From UBA4582 sp002389265 (GTDB lineage: Bacteria; Pseudomonadota; Gammaproteobacteria; Pseudomonadales; Azotimanducaceae): 64,000 nt of DNA. The notes under the pieces are model-generated. The model ran no database searches. It saw only the letters and a list, made by a program, of their open reading frames with translations, and was not told the DNA's origin. Of this stretch, positions 1 to 8,524 are shown piece by piece. The stretch's first letter is position 1. Each line of letters opens with the position of its first letter. The stretch lies in the NCBI GenBank assembly GCA_943788825.1, contig CALSRT010000006.1, positions 62,001 through 126,000 on the forward strand. Reading direction: 5' to 3'. Made by a program: the position numbers and the translations under genes.

Positions 1-1
1 C

Positions 2-631
2 AGTGATGAGGCTTATGTTTTTGCCATCGCCGAGGCAATGCGCCATGAATATGAAGCAATCGCAGCTTCTGGAGCTAAGGTTCAGTTGGACTGTCCGGAC
101 CTGGCCATGGGCCGACACTCAACCTATGCGAATTTGAGTCTTGAAGACTATCGTAAACGTATGGGCATGAATATTGCCGCCTTGAACCACGCGGTACGCA
201 ATATTCCGGAAGAGCAGTTGCGCATGCATCTATGCTGGGGTAACTATCCTGGACCACACCATTGTGATGTTGCGTTAGCTGAGATAATTGATCTCGTCTG
301 GGATGCAAAACCGCAGACCATATTGTTCGAGGCGGCGAATCCTAGGCATGCGCACGAGTGGACCATTTTTGAGGACACTCGAGTGCCTTCCAACAAGATT
401 CTGTGCCCAGGGGTTATCGAGTGCCAATCAAATTATGTGGAGCATCCCGAGTTGGTTGCTCAGCGTATTGTGCGTTATGGAAAATTGATTGATCCGAGCC
501 AGCTTATGGCCGGTGTCGACTGTGGTTTTAGTGTGCATGTTGGCATGCAAGGTATAGACCCGGATGTGGCCTTCGCTAAGCTGGCAGCCTTAGCGCAAGG
601 TGCAGAGATCGCTTCCAAAAAACTCTTTTAG
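2..631 (+). CDS. Cobalamin-independent methionine synthase C-terminal-like methyltransferase (5' partial)
   Basis: The reading frame is open from base 2, so the gene starts left of the window; about 209 C-terminal residues are visible. It resembles the C-terminal catalytic half of MetE, which moves a methyl group from a folate to a thiol through a zinc ion. All four expected zinc ligands can be picked out: the His-x-Cys of 'MHLCWGNY', the Glu of 'LFEAANPRH' and the Cys of 'GVDCGF'. Stand-alone proteins of this type are usually annotated as MetE-like or 'methionine synthase II family' and may use other methyl donors or thiols, so the substrate is unknown. The stop is followed by a strong inverted repeat. 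Family assignment is firm; specific function is not. Confidence 0.85.
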   Translation, partial: SDEAYVFAIAEAMRHEYEAIAASGAKVQLDCPDLAMGRHSTYANLSLEDYRKRMGMNIAALNHAVRNIPEEQLRMHLCWGNYPGPHHCDVALAEIIDLVWDAKPQTILFEAANPRHAHEWTIFEDTRVPSNKILCPGVIECQSNYVEHPELVAQRIVRYGKLIDPSQLMAGVDCGFSVHVGMQGIDPDVAFAKLAALAQGAEIASKKLF

Positions 632-653
632 GATTGTCGCGAACTCTAGAGTC

Positions 654-697
654 GGCACCCATTCAGCGCCGTTAACGCGCTGCGCTGAATGGGTGCC
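654..697. repeat. 16-bp perfect inverted repeat (hairpin) between MetE-like gene and ssb
   Basis: Bases 654-669 and 682-697 are perfect reverse complements (arms begin GGCACCCATT), separated by 12 nt. It lies between two convergent genes and could end transcription from either side, but no long T run follows directly, so a factor-independent terminator is only a possibility. Confidence 0.6.
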
Positions 698-743
698 TGT
701 TGGCTTCTTATCGTTTTTAATGCGCCGTCAATACCAGGCGACA

Positions 744-1109
744 TTAATGCCTGGGGTCAGGGCCTGGGTCAGGGGGTTTGTTCGCTAAAATTTCCAACTC
801 GCTGGCTATAATTTCTGTTGAATAATGCTTTTGACCGTCCCTTTCCCACTGTTTGGTATGCATTTCTCCTTCAACGTAGATTTGACTGCCTTTCTTTAGA
901 TATTTCCCTGCAATATCAGCCAGACGGCGAAGAAATACGACACGATGCCATTCTGTGCGCTCAATGGCCTCGCCGGTTTTCTTGTCCTTGATGGTCTTGC
1001 TGGTGGCGATACTGCAGGTGGTGACAGGATTGCCATTCGGCATAAATCGTGTCTCTGGATCCTGCCCGAGGTTGCCGATGAGGATGACTTTGTTGACGCC
1101 TTGGCCCAT
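744..1109 (-). CDS. ssb: Single-stranded DNA-binding protein, short form lacking the acidic tip
   Basis: The 121-residue product matches the OB-fold of bacterial SSB over about residues 4-108 ('GVNKVILIGNLGQDPE', 'RTEWHRVVF', 'YLKKGSQIYVEGEMHTKQW'). SSB coats single-stranded DNA and recruits repair and replication proteins through a conserved acidic C-terminal tip ending DDDIPF-like. Here the protein stops soon after the OB fold with 'PPDPGPDPRH', so the disordered linker and acidic tip are absent; normal chromosomal SSBs are about 150-180 residues. The unusual tail is encoded by a tandem 13-nt repeat. It may be a truncated gene, or an accessory SSB paralogue with the main copy elsewhere. No strong ribosome-binding site is seen; the start follows family alignment. 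Confidence 0.85.
   Translation of the reverse strand: MGQGVNKVILIGNLGQDPETRFMPNGNPVTTCSIATSKTIKDKKTGEAIERTEWHRVVFLRRLADIAGKYLKKGSQIYVEGEMHTKQWERDGQKHYSTEIIASELEILANKPPDPGPDPRH
751..776. repeat. 2 x 13-nt tandem duplication in the 3' end of ssb
   Basis: CTGGGGTCAGGGC (751-763) is followed by CTGGGTCAGGGGG (764-776). Read on the minus strand it encodes the odd Pro/Asp tail of the short SSB protein. The unit size matches other tandem duplications in this window. Confidence 0.55.
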
Positions 1110-1194
1110 GGTGCCATTATCCGTTCGTTGGTTATCGTCGTCGAGAAGGTACTCAGTCTATCCTAATACCCAAAACCTAATTGGTCTAACGGAT

Positions 1195-1887
1195 TCAGTT
1201 ACACAGTGCCTCGCAGGGTATGCCGTCTTTGTCACCATCGAGGCTGGTTACACCGCATGTCAGTAAGTGGAATCGGGCTTCAGCACAATGGGTCATTTCC
1301 TTGCAATAGTGTTTGTTACCGCATTGCAGGCTTGCGCTAGCCAGGTCTTCGCCCCTGGGTATGGCTTCGCGCTTGCCCCGTCTCCAGTCCCAAGGCGGGA
1401 CTGGGTCAGGGGTGCCCCACAGGCCGAGTTGCCGGTCTCGAGCCAGAGCTTCGGCGGTTAAGAAATCCTGGTCGGTGAGATACCGCCGATAAGCCCAGGC
1501 ATGGCCCTCTTCGACTAATTCTCGGTTAATATCACGATTGTCGAGATAGACTCGGCCCAGGGTTCGGCCATAACGATCATAGCCACTGATCTGGACCATT
1601 ATCGTGCGTTGAAAGACTTTGTCCGCCAGCGCTTGTTTTGCTTTTTGCCCCCAGGGTTGGGCGCGCTCCGGCGTGTCAATTTCCGTGAGGCGAACCTTGT
1701 GCTGAACAGACCCCACCAGCAGCGTCAGTGTGTCGCCGTCAGCGATAGCCACAACCTGACCCTTGAGCGTTTCGGCCATAACAAGGTGTGGCGCAAGCCA
1801 AAGTGCAAAAAGTAGCAATAGCCAATAGATCAACGAGTTTGACAGGGTCTGCTTACAATGTTGTACAGGGGTGACCGCTTGAAACAT
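1195..1887 (-). CDS. Secreted thermonuclease-family nuclease with Excalibur domain
   Basis: This 230-residue exported protein has a long N-terminal hydrophobic signal (about residues 18-38, ending 'LVMA'), then a staphylococcal nuclease-like domain (about 40-165). Catalytic residues by family pattern are Arg66, Asp71 and Glu74 in 'RLTEIDTPE' and Arg108 in 'YGR'. The C-terminal 40 residues carry an Excalibur-type calcium-binding motif, 'DGDKDGIPCEALC', with further cysteines that could form disulfides. It probably degrades extracellular or periplasmic DNA/RNA with calcium. It lies downstream of nothing obvious and follows ssb in orientation with an 85-nt gap. Confidence in the fold is high; the biological role (nutrient scavenging or other) is inference. 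Confidence 0.9.
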   Translation of the reverse strand: MFQAVTPVQHCKQTLSNSLIYWLLLLFALWLAPHLVMAETLKGQVVAIADGDTLTLLVGSVQHKVRLTEIDTPERAQPWGQKAKQALADKVFQRTIMVQISGYDRYGRTLGRVYLDNRDINRELVEEGHAWAYRRYLTDQDFLTAEALARDRQLGLWGTPDPVPPWDWRRGKREAIPRGEDLASASLQCGNKHYCKEMTHCAEARFHLLTCGVTSLDGDKDGIPCEALCN

Positions 1888-2231
1888 GTCGCTTGTCGCT
1901 TTTGATCAGTGGCGGAAGTATAACCTGTAACAGACTGTTGTCGCGGTTGTGAATTGTCATCGAGCTGAATGGCGCAGGTAGTGAGGCAGACCTGTGAACG
2001 CGATTACAAGGCCATAGGGAGAATGGAGCCCATTTGTGCCAGGCCTCGTCAGTGACGCCCGTGGCGTATAGGATAAGGCGGAACCTTTATTTCGCATCGA
2101 ATTGGAATCGAATGCGCTGTGTTTGATGAATACAGGCCGCTCAATCTGTTTAGACTGTGCGGGTATAAACACCAGCATGGCTGAATCAATGCCTGTGTTA
2201 TCGGCAATCAACTGACTTCTTGGAGCACAAC
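1888..2231. other. Intergenic, no gene seen
   Basis: This gap lies between the divergently transcribed nuclease and aldo/keto reductase genes. A short minus-strand reading frame exists but has no family features or convincing ribosome-binding site. The promoters of both genes must lie here; no clear consensus hexamers were recognised. Confidence 0.5.
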
Positions 2232-3209
2232 ATGATGCAAACGAATTCGCTGGGCCCGCTAGACAATATTAGCCGTTTAACCCTCGGTGGCGGTGGGGTC
2301 GGGCAAGTATGGGGAGCGACTTCCCGCGATGAAGCTTTAGCCACGGTAAATGCCAGTTATGCTGGCGGTATTAATCTGTTTGATATGGCGCCCCTGTATG
2401 GTCAGGGTGAAGCCGAGACCGTCATGGGTTTAGCGTTTGCTGGGGGCTATCCCGATGACGTGCGGATCACGACCAAGTGCATGGTGGGGGGCGTGGCCGG
2501 TGAGTTGATTGAAGACAAACTCGTGCAATCGCTGGATGCCAGTTGCGAGCGGTTGCAGCGCGACTATGTTGACGTGTTTATTCTTCACGGTTATGTGATA
2601 CCCGATGGTTGGAGTGAGAGTCTTCGTCCTCGAGCATTGCCACACATCGCGGTGGAATGGCACAACTACCAGGACCATGTGGTGCGAGTGTTCGAAAAGC
2701 TGAAACAACAGGGACGCATTGGCGCGTGGGGTGTGACGGCAGCCAGTACCCAAGTCACCAATCTCGGTCTACTGGCCGCTAACCAACGACCAGATGTGGT
2801 GCAGTGTATGGCTAACCTGCTGGATTCACCGGGGAGCATGGCGATCTGTCAAGAAAAAGCCGACCCTCGTGCTGTTATTCGTGCGGCTCAAGCAGCGGGC
2901 GTTGGCGTAATGGGAATTCGGGCTGTCGCCGCGGGCGCTTTAACGAATGCTATTGATCGGGATGTTAAGCCAGACTCAGCCGAACGACATGATTTTAATC
3001 GTGCGCAGGGAGTTCGCACGATCGCGGCTGAGCTCGGTGTCAGTATCGCCTTTCTGGCTCATCAGTATGCGTTGTCGATGCCTGGTGTTGATACGGTTGT
3101 TCTCGGCGTCAAGAATCGTGAAGAGTTGGCTGAGTGTCTCGCAGCAGAAGCTGCCGGTCCCTTGGAAGATGCCTTGATAGCGAGGATCGATGAGGCGGTC
3201 GTTGTCTAG
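2232..3209 (+). CDS. Aldo/keto reductase
   Basis: The 325-residue TIM-barrel oxidoreductase has the catalytic tetrad by pattern: Asp51 and Tyr56 in 'FDMAPLYGQGE', Lys82 in 'TTK' and His119 in 'ILHGY'. Such enzymes reduce sugars, aldehydes or ketones with NADPH, or oxidise sugars such as L-fucose or D-threo-aldose, which fits the AKR subset with early 'LGGGGVG'. The start is taken at ATG 2232 because GGAG sits 6 nt upstream; a TTG at 2220 would place that site inside the gene. A GPH-type sugar symporter and a dehydratase follow on the same strand, suggesting a small catabolic group, but a 367-nt gap separates them. The substrate cannot be told from sequence. Confidence 0.88.
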   Translation: MMQTNSLGPLDNISRLTLGGGGVGQVWGATSRDEALATVNASYAGGINLFDMAPLYGQGEAETVMGLAFAGGYPDDVRITTKCMVGGVAGELIEDKLVQSLDASCERLQRDYVDVFILHGYVIPDGWSESLRPRALPHIAVEWHNYQDHVVRVFEKLKQQGRIGAWGVTAASTQVTNLGLLAANQRPDVVQCMANLLDSPGSMAICQEKADPRAVIRAAQAAGVGVMGIRAVAAGALTNAIDRDVKPDSAERHDFNRAQGVRTIAAELGVSIAFLAHQYALSMPGVDTVVLGVKNREELAECLAAEAAGPLEDALIARIDEAVVV

Positions 3210-3576
3210 GGTTGTCTAGTGGCGCCAACTATCGTCCGTTGGCCGTGCTGGTTAGTCTGCCAGATGTTCCGGCGGTGTCGCTATTGGCCAGTTGCGGTGG
3301 CAGTGATCAATAAGGACGCCGCAGCAAAGCAGAAAGCATTGAGCGTTAGCCCTTAGCCCCAGACGGAATCGTCTGATTGAAGGCTCTTATTTGAAAGTTC
3401 TTATTTGACGGCGCTTATTGAATGCCCTTGCTGGATGCCCTTGCTAGATGGCTGGAAAATGTTGCTGGTTGTTCACTCGACTGTCCCGTTGACCTGTCGG
3501 TCATGAACCCTTTTGTCCTGGTTGTCATCGCCGTCAAAACATGCTTTATTCAAGTAAAACCCAGGATAGGTGTTGT
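3210..3576. other. Intergenic with tandem duplications
   Basis: The gap between the aldo/keto reductase and the symporter has no supported gene. Its main visible content is the tandem-repeat block at 3383-3450, listed separately. Confidence 0.5.
3383..3450. repeat. Tandem repeats: 3 x 14 nt and 2 x 13 nt
   Basis: Three diverged 14-nt units (GCTCTTATTTGAAA 3383-3396, GTTCTTATTTGACG 3397-3410, GCGCTTATTGAATG 3411-3424) are followed directly by two 13-nt units (CCCTTGCTGGATG 3425-3437, CCCTTGCTAGATG 3438-3450). Two different sequences duplicated back to back point to slippage-type local duplication rather than a dispersed repeat. Confidence 0.7.
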
Positions 3577-5052
3577 ATGAGCGAGTCGCAAGATAACTCC
3601 AGCGCGGTCTTAAGCAAATCCACGCTGTATGCCCACGGAAGTATTGGTATTCCCCTCGCGGTGATTGGTTATCCATTGGCTATCTGGATTCCTGCGCATT
3701 ACGCCGGGGGGCTTGGTATGAGCCTGGCCATGGTGGGTACGATTCTGATGTTGGCACGTTTCACTGATGTGCTGACCGACCCGATTATGGGGGAGATTTC
3801 AGATCGCTGGCGCACTCGCTTCGGTCGACGCAGGCCTTGGTTGCTGGTGGGTATGCCCATTATGATGCTGGGTGTCTACAAGTTGTTTATCCCGCCAGCC
3901 GACGTGGGCATCTGGTATTTTTTGATTTACCTGACGCTGTTTTTTGTGGGTAGTACCATTATCGCTTTACCCCATCGGGCGTGGGGCGCGGAACTCTCGA
4001 CCGACTATCATCAACGCAGTAGGGTCACCGCTTCTCGCGAATTTTTCGTGTTGGGTGGCCTGATGCTCGCGGCCTTGGTGCCCATGTTGGTGGAGGTGAC
4101 GGCAGATGGCAGCGGTTCCGTGGGCCAGGTATTTACGATTATCTGGCAGGACGCGGTCGGGGCTTTCACTGGGGATTTGGCTGATAAGGAAATTGTTAAT
4201 CGCTCAACGCTGACCGGTCCGGTACTCGCTGGGCTGGCGTGGACGATTATTTTGGTGCTGCCGGTTTGCGTGTTCGTGGTTTTGGCCCTCGTTAAAGAGC
4301 CGCCGCCGACAAAAAAAGACACAGTGCCCCTGAAAGAAGGATTGCGCTATTTATGGAAGAATGGACCGATGCGTCGAGTCTTGATCATCGCGCTGCTGGT
4401 GGTTTTTGGTGAGGCATTCCGTAATGCGGTGTCGCTATTTTTCATTCGCGATATTATTGGGATTCCGACGATTGGTGCTGCCTATTTCTTTTACTTTATC
4501 GCTGGTTTAGGGGCGATTCCTTTCTGGCTTTGGTTGGGGCGGAAGATCGGCAAGCACCGGGCCTTTATGTGTACCTTGATTACGATTTCTACCGTGAGCT
4601 TTGCTAACCTGTTTTTGTCTTACGGCGATTACCTGGCCTTCTTTCTGCTCTTTTTGGTCAAGGGTTTTTGCTTCGGTGGGCTGCAATTTCTGCCGGTGGC
4701 GATGCTGGCGGACGTGGTGGATGTGGATACCGCCAGAAGTGGAGGGCGTCGGGCCGGAACCTACTTTGCTATCCTAGGCCTGACAGAAAAACTTGCGGTG
4801 GCGCTGGGCACGGGATTTTCGTTGAATTTAGTGGGCTTGCTGGGATTTGATCCATCGGGTGGCGTGGCGGCCAGCACTGAAATTGGCGTCTTGAGTCTAC
4901 GTCTGGTGTACTGTTGTGGGCCTATTTTCTTCTTCGGTCTGGCGATGTTGTTTATTTGGTCATACCCATTGACTCCGGCTCGTCATGCTCGGCTTAGGCA
5001 GCGTATTGAGCGTCGTAATGCACGATTGGCTGCGATCGAAGCGCCGGATTAG
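3577..5052 (+). CDS. MFS transporter, GPH (glycoside-pentoside-hexuronide):cation symporter type
   Basis: The 491-residue product has about 12 hydrophobic segments and the MelB/GPH-family signature after the second helix ('DPIMGEISDRWRTRFGRRRPW'-like region, split here only in part). Members import sugars or glycosides with Na+ or H+. The ATG at 3577 is preferred because AGG lies 6 nt upstream; a start at 3541 adds a polar, poorly conserved leader. It overlaps the region upstream of the following dehydratase, whose start is 10 nt after this stop, so the two are probably one operon. The neighbouring aldo/keto reductase would fit sugar catabolism. Substrate unknown. Confidence 0.85.
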   Translation: MSESQDNSSAVLSKSTLYAHGSIGIPLAVIGYPLAIWIPAHYAGGLGMSLAMVGTILMLARFTDVLTDPIMGEISDRWRTRFGRRRPWLLVGMPIMMLGVYKLFIPPADVGIWYFLIYLTLFFVGSTIIALPHRAWGAELSTDYHQRSRVTASREFFVLGGLMLAALVPMLVEVTADGSGSVGQVFTIIWQDAVGAFTGDLADKEIVNRSTLTGPVLAGLAWTIILVLPVCVFVVLALVKEPPPTKKDTVPLKEGLRYLWKNGPMRRVLIIALLVVFGEAFRNAVSLFFIRDIIGIPTIGAAYFFYFIAGLGAIPFWLWLGRKIGKHRAFMCTLITISTVSFANLFLSYGDYLAFFLLFLVKGFCFGGLQFLPVAMLADVVDVDTARSGGRRAGTYFAILGLTEKLAVALGTGFSLNLVGLLGFDPSGGVAASTEIGVLSLRLVYCCGPIFFFGLAMLFIWSYPLTPARHARLRQRIERRNARLAAIEAPD

Positions 5053-5062
5053 GACGAACCAC

Positions 5063-6028
5063 ATGCAGATCAGTCTGGCAGACATAGAAGCCGCAGCCGG
5101 CATCGTCTACGCGGAGATGGCGCCGACGCCACAACTTAACTGGCCATTGTTAAGTGAACGGCTGGGTACGCAAGTTTGGGTCAAACATGAGAATCATTCT
5201 CCTGTAGGAGCCTTCAAGATCCGGGGTGGACTGGTCTATTTTGCCGACTTGATGGCCAGTGGCGAGTCGGTTCAGGGCGTGATCAGTGCAACCCGCGGTA
5301 ATCATGGTCAGTCAGTGGGCTATGCAGCGCGGCATTATGGCATTCCCGCCACCATCGTGGTGCCAAAGGGTAACAGCATCGAAAAGAATGCGGCGATGCA
5401 AGCTCAAGGCGTCACCCTGATTGAATACGGCGAAGATTTTCAGGCGGCCCGCGAGTATGCGATTCAGTTAGCGGACGAACGGGGTTTGCTGATGGTGCCC
5501 TCGATGCATCCATTGCTGGTTGCTGGTGTGGCTACCTATAGTCTTGAGTTATTTCGGGCGGTACCCGACATTGATGTGGTCTATGTACCTATCGGTCTGG
5601 GTTCTGGCATCTGCGGTATGATCGCCGCTCGAGACGCGTTGGGCTTGTCGACTCAGATTGTCGGTGTGGTGTCTGCCCATGCAACTGCTTACGCAGATTC
5701 ATTTAACGCCGGACACTTGCTCGAGTCACCCGTATCCACGTTGCTTGCCGATGGCATGGCTTGCCGAACGCCGGATCCTTTGGCGTTGGAGGTTATCTTG
5801 GCAAGGGTCGACCATATCGTCGCGGTCACTGACGACGAGGTGGCGGCCGCCATGGGCGTGATTTTTGAATGTACCCATAATGTCTGCGAAGGTGCTGGTG
5901 CGGCAGCGGTGGCCGCGGCACTGCAAGAACGGGCTGCGAATATTGGTCGCCGAGTGGCGGTGGTGGCCAGTGGCGGTAATGTCGATCGGTCGGTATTTGC
6001 CGAGATTCTGGCGCGACCAAGTCAGTAG
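5063..6028 (+). CDS. Threonine/serine dehydratase-family PLP enzyme
   Basis: This 321-residue fold-type II PLP enzyme has the cofactor lysine Lys52 in 'GAFKIRGG', a phosphate-binding Gly-rich loop in 'GSGICGM' and the C-terminal 'SGGNVD' that contacts the pyridine ring. It lacks the C-terminal ACT regulatory domain of biosynthetic IlvA, so it resembles catabolic threonine/serine dehydratases or related ammonia-lyases such as hydroxyectoine-pathway EutB. The start ATG 5063 follows AGGA by 7 nt and lies 10 nt after the symporter stop; longer starts would run inside the symporter gene. Exact substrate is open. Confidence 0.85.
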   Translation: MQISLADIEAAAGIVYAEMAPTPQLNWPLLSERLGTQVWVKHENHSPVGAFKIRGGLVYFADLMASGESVQGVISATRGNHGQSVGYAARHYGIPATIVVPKGNSIEKNAAMQAQGVTLIEYGEDFQAAREYAIQLADERGLLMVPSMHPLLVAGVATYSLELFRAVPDIDVVYVPIGLGSGICGMIAARDALGLSTQIVGVVSAHATAYADSFNAGHLLESPVSTLLADGMACRTPDPLALEVILARVDHIVAVTDDEVAAAMGVIFECTHNVCEGAGAAAVAAALQERAANIGRRVAVVASGGNVDRSVFAEILARPSQ

Positions 6029-6043
6029 CCCCCAGCGAGCGGG

Positions 6044-6985
6044 TTACAGTGGTAGCCGAATTCCTTCCTGCGCGACATTGAACCCATTGGCGCGAACGTT
6101 TTGGCTTGCCGCGCTTGTCGGGTTAAGCAACGGATTCGTATGGTTCATATGGATAAACCAGATTTTCTGGCGCTGTTCAAGTGCCAGGTCTTTAAACAGC
6201 GCCATGGTTTCTGCCACAAATGGGTGGGGAATTTTTGACATGTCTCGGCCGGGCAGTTCACCGTCTGCATAGAAGGTGGCATCGACCAAGGCGTAATCCA
6301 CAGTCTGCACCAAGTCTGTGATCTCATGAGTCCAGGCTGACCACTTGTTGATATCGGGAATAAAGAGTGCCGATTTATTAGGCCCTGTGATGCGGTAGCC
6401 AACGGTTTCGGAATACTCATCGCGATGAGGTACCAGAAAGGGGGTCACTGTGATCGATCCTAATGCCACCGGAGTGTCGGCGGTCATGGATTGCAGAAGA
6501 ATGTTCTGTTGTGTCACCAGCTGGCTCCAGGGACCATTGTTAGTCAGATAGTCGCGCATTTTCGGCATGCCATAGACGGGTACCCCGCGGGCACCCAGGG
6601 CCTCCTGGCCGAGGAACATCAAGCCTGCATAATGGCCAATATGGGCATGGGTCAAAAAAATGCCCCCCTGGGCATAGCGATCGAGCGGCGCCTCCTGCGC
6701 CAGCTGGTAAAGTTGTTCCGGCATATTGGGAGTCGCTTCAAACAGGTAGGTCTTGTTGGCGCTCGGGTCGATTAAGCCGAGCGCCGTAGCACCGCGGCGT
6801 AGACGGGCATCCTGCCACCCCGGCTGACAGTGTTCGGCATAACAGCCGATCTGGGGGTGGCCAGCATCCTGGACAACCCCTAGAACATACAAGTAGGGCG
6901 CTTGTTGGGCAAAGCTGGTGGCACTGACCAAAGGCAATAGTATTAGGCCGAGCAGAAAACCTGCTGATGGCTGGCGTCGGTACAT
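6044..6985 (-). CDS. Exported PqqB-like metallo-beta-lactamase-fold hydrolase
   Basis: The 313-residue protein starts with a clear signal peptide (basic 'MYRR', hydrophobic core, cleavage near 'SFA-QQ' around residue 26), which decides the ATG at 6985 over a GTG at 7018. The mature part resembles PqqB: an early 'LGVVQDAGHPQIGC', then the metal-site motif 'THAHIGHYAG', and later 'PHRDEY', 'DINKW', 'DATFY' and 'HMNHTNP'. PqqB is a cytoplasmic enzyme in PQQ synthesis; here the protein is exported and no other pqq gene is near, so it is more likely a periplasmic hydrolase of the same superfamily. It converges on the dehydratase gene with 15 nt between stops. Confidence 0.8.
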   Translation of the reverse strand: MYRRQPSAGFLLGLILLPLVSATSFAQQAPYLYVLGVVQDAGHPQIGCYAEHCQPGWQDARLRRGATALGLIDPSANKTYLFEATPNMPEQLYQLAQEAPLDRYAQGGIFLTHAHIGHYAGLMFLGQEALGARGVPVYGMPKMRDYLTNNGPWSQLVTQQNILLQSMTADTPVALGSITVTPFLVPHRDEYSETVGYRITGPNKSALFIPDINKWSAWTHEITDLVQTVDYALVDATFYADGELPGRDMSKIPHPFVAETMALFKDLALEQRQKIWFIHMNHTNPLLNPTSAASQNVRANGFNVAQEGIRLPL

Positions 6986-7153
6986 GGCGGTCTCTGAGGG
7001 ATGTGTTAGGGATCCCACTTAACCACGATTACCCGGATAAATGCCACCGGCATGAGAGTTTCTGGCAGGGTCAATCAATTGACTTGTACTCCCACCGGGC
7101 CAATGCCGTACACTCTGATGAGTTTCTCAAGTAATTAACCGGAGATTAGTGAC

Positions 7154-8107
7154 GTGAGCTATATCAACAGTGTGTTAGGTCCCATTGATAGCGCTGATCT
7201 CGGCTTTACGCTGATGCATGAGCATGTGCTCGTCGCGGCCAGTGGCTTATCTAAAAGCTACCCAGACCTGCTCGGCCCCGATCGCGAGGCGCGCGCTATT
7301 GCGACGCTGAAGCGGGCTAAGGCTCAGGGAATCGACACTCTGCTTGATGCGACAACCTTTGATCTGGGTCGCGACCCGGAGTTACTGCAAACCGTTGCCG
7401 CTGGAGCGGGTATCAATCTAATTAATGTCACTGGTTGGTGGCTCGATGTGCCGCGGTTTATGTTGGGGGTTGGCGCGAACCAAATGGCTGACGAGTTTAT
7501 ACGCGACCTTAACGAGGGTTTTCGCGGCACGACGGTTAAGGCCGGTATGTTGAAGTGTGCAGCTGATGCTGAGGGTGTGACGCCGGCGCTTGAGACCATG
7601 GCCCGCGCTGTCGCCCGCGCTCATGTTCAAACGGGCGTGCCCATCATGGTTCATTCCTACCCTGCCGGTCAGGTCGCGAGGCGCCAGATCGAGATTTTTC
7701 GAGAAGAGGGCGTTGATCTGACGCGAGTGAAGATTGATCACAGCAATGATACTACCGATATTGAATACCTTGAATGGATCCTTGCCCAAGGTTGTTTTTT
7801 GGGCCTTGATCGTTACCCCGGTCGGCTGGTGAGCCCGCACAGTCGGACCGTAACGCTTAAGCGCTTGATGGATCTGGGTTATGGCGAGCGTTTGTGCCCG
7901 TCTCATGATTGCATCTGCCTACATATTCACAACGAGCAGGCTGATGGCAGTATTCCTCCTGAACATGACTTTATGCGCTCAAATCCCGATCAATATTTGT
8001 ATATGCATCGTCACGTGATCCCTGAACTTATGGCAATGGGCGCGACTGATGCTGATATTCACATGCTGTTTGTGGATAACCCCAGACGTCTGTTTGAAGG
8101 TCGTTAA
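7154..8107 (+). CDS. Phosphotriesterase-family metal-dependent hydrolase
   Basis: The 317-residue amidohydrolase-superfamily barrel has the full binuclear metal site of the phosphotriesterase family: His22 and His24 in 'MHEH', the carboxylated-lysine position Lys134 in 'GMLK', His167 in 'MVHSY', His196 in 'KIDHSND' and Asp252 in 'SHD'. Such proteins include organophosphate hydrolases, N-acyl-homoserine lactonases and other lactonases; the natural substrate is often a lactone. GTG 7154 is chosen, with CGGAG 9 nt upstream. It is transcribed away from the PqqB-like gene and towards a PhnA/YjdM gene, but the 78-nt gap leaves operon membership open. Confidence 0.88.
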   Translation: MSYINSVLGPIDSADLGFTLMHEHVLVAASGLSKSYPDLLGPDREARAIATLKRAKAQGIDTLLDATTFDLGRDPELLQTVAAGAGINLINVTGWWLDVPRFMLGVGANQMADEFIRDLNEGFRGTTVKAGMLKCAADAEGVTPALETMARAVARAHVQTGVPIMVHSYPAGQVARRQIEIFREEGVDLTRVKIDHSNDTTDIEYLEWILAQGCFLGLDRYPGRLVSPHSRTVTLKRLMDLGYGERLCPSHDCICLHIHNEQADGSIPPEHDFMRSNPDQYLYMHRHVIPELMAMGATDADIHMLFVDNPRRLFEGR

Positions 8108-8185
8108 CCAGGCCGTGGCTATTGACAGTTGAGTGTTGGGTCGTGATTTTCTCTGTCATCAAAATTTACTGCTGCAGGGCGTTGC

Positions 8186-8524
8186 ATGAGTGATTTACCC
8201 GGCTGCATTAAATGCGGCTCTATTTATACCTACCTAGATCACAATCTGTTTGTCTGCCCGGAATGTGCTCATGAATGGTCACAGGAAGAACCTGCCGCCG
8301 TGAACCGTGGATTGAAGATAATGGATGCGAACGGCAATGCTTTGAGTGATGGTGATGCTGTGACTGTGATCAAAGACTTGAAGGTCAAGGGAACTTCGTT
8401 GGTGGTCAAGGTCGGCACTCGAGTTAAGAATATCCGTCTTGTGGAAGGCGATCATGACATCGATTGTAAAATTGATGGTATTGGTGCCATGAAGCTCAAA
8501 TCTGAATTCGTGAAGAAGGCCTGA
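8186..8524 (+). CDS. yjdM: PhnA/YjdM family zinc-ribbon protein
   Basis: The 112-residue product matches the PhnA (YjdM) family: an N-terminal zinc ribbon with Cys7-x2-Cys10 and Cys24-x2-Cys27, then a small beta-barrel with 'VIKDLKVKG' and the closing 'IDGIGAMKLKSEFVKKA'. Despite the historic phosphonate name, the E. coli protein is not needed for phosphonate use and its role is unclear. Full length for the family. It is the only phn-like gene in the window. Confidence 0.92.
   Translation: MSDLPGCIKCGSIYTYLDHNLFVCPECAHEWSQEEPAAVNRGLKIMDANGNALSDGDAVTVIKDLKVKGTSLVVKVGTRVKNIRLVEGDHDIDCKIDGIGAMKLKSEFVKKA

Noticed and set aside
955..1266. Plus-strand frame over ssb and nuclease 3' end
   Set aside because: Antisense shadow; the minus-strand genes have clear motifs.
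1853..1876. Possible LexA box upstream of the nuclease gene (TTGTACAG context)
   Set aside because: Only one half-site fits; the CTGT-N8-ACAG spacing is not met.
1957..2211. Minus-strand 84-residue frame in the gap upstream of the aldo/keto reductase
   Set aside because: No ribosome-binding site, no motif and atypical composition; noncoding more likely.
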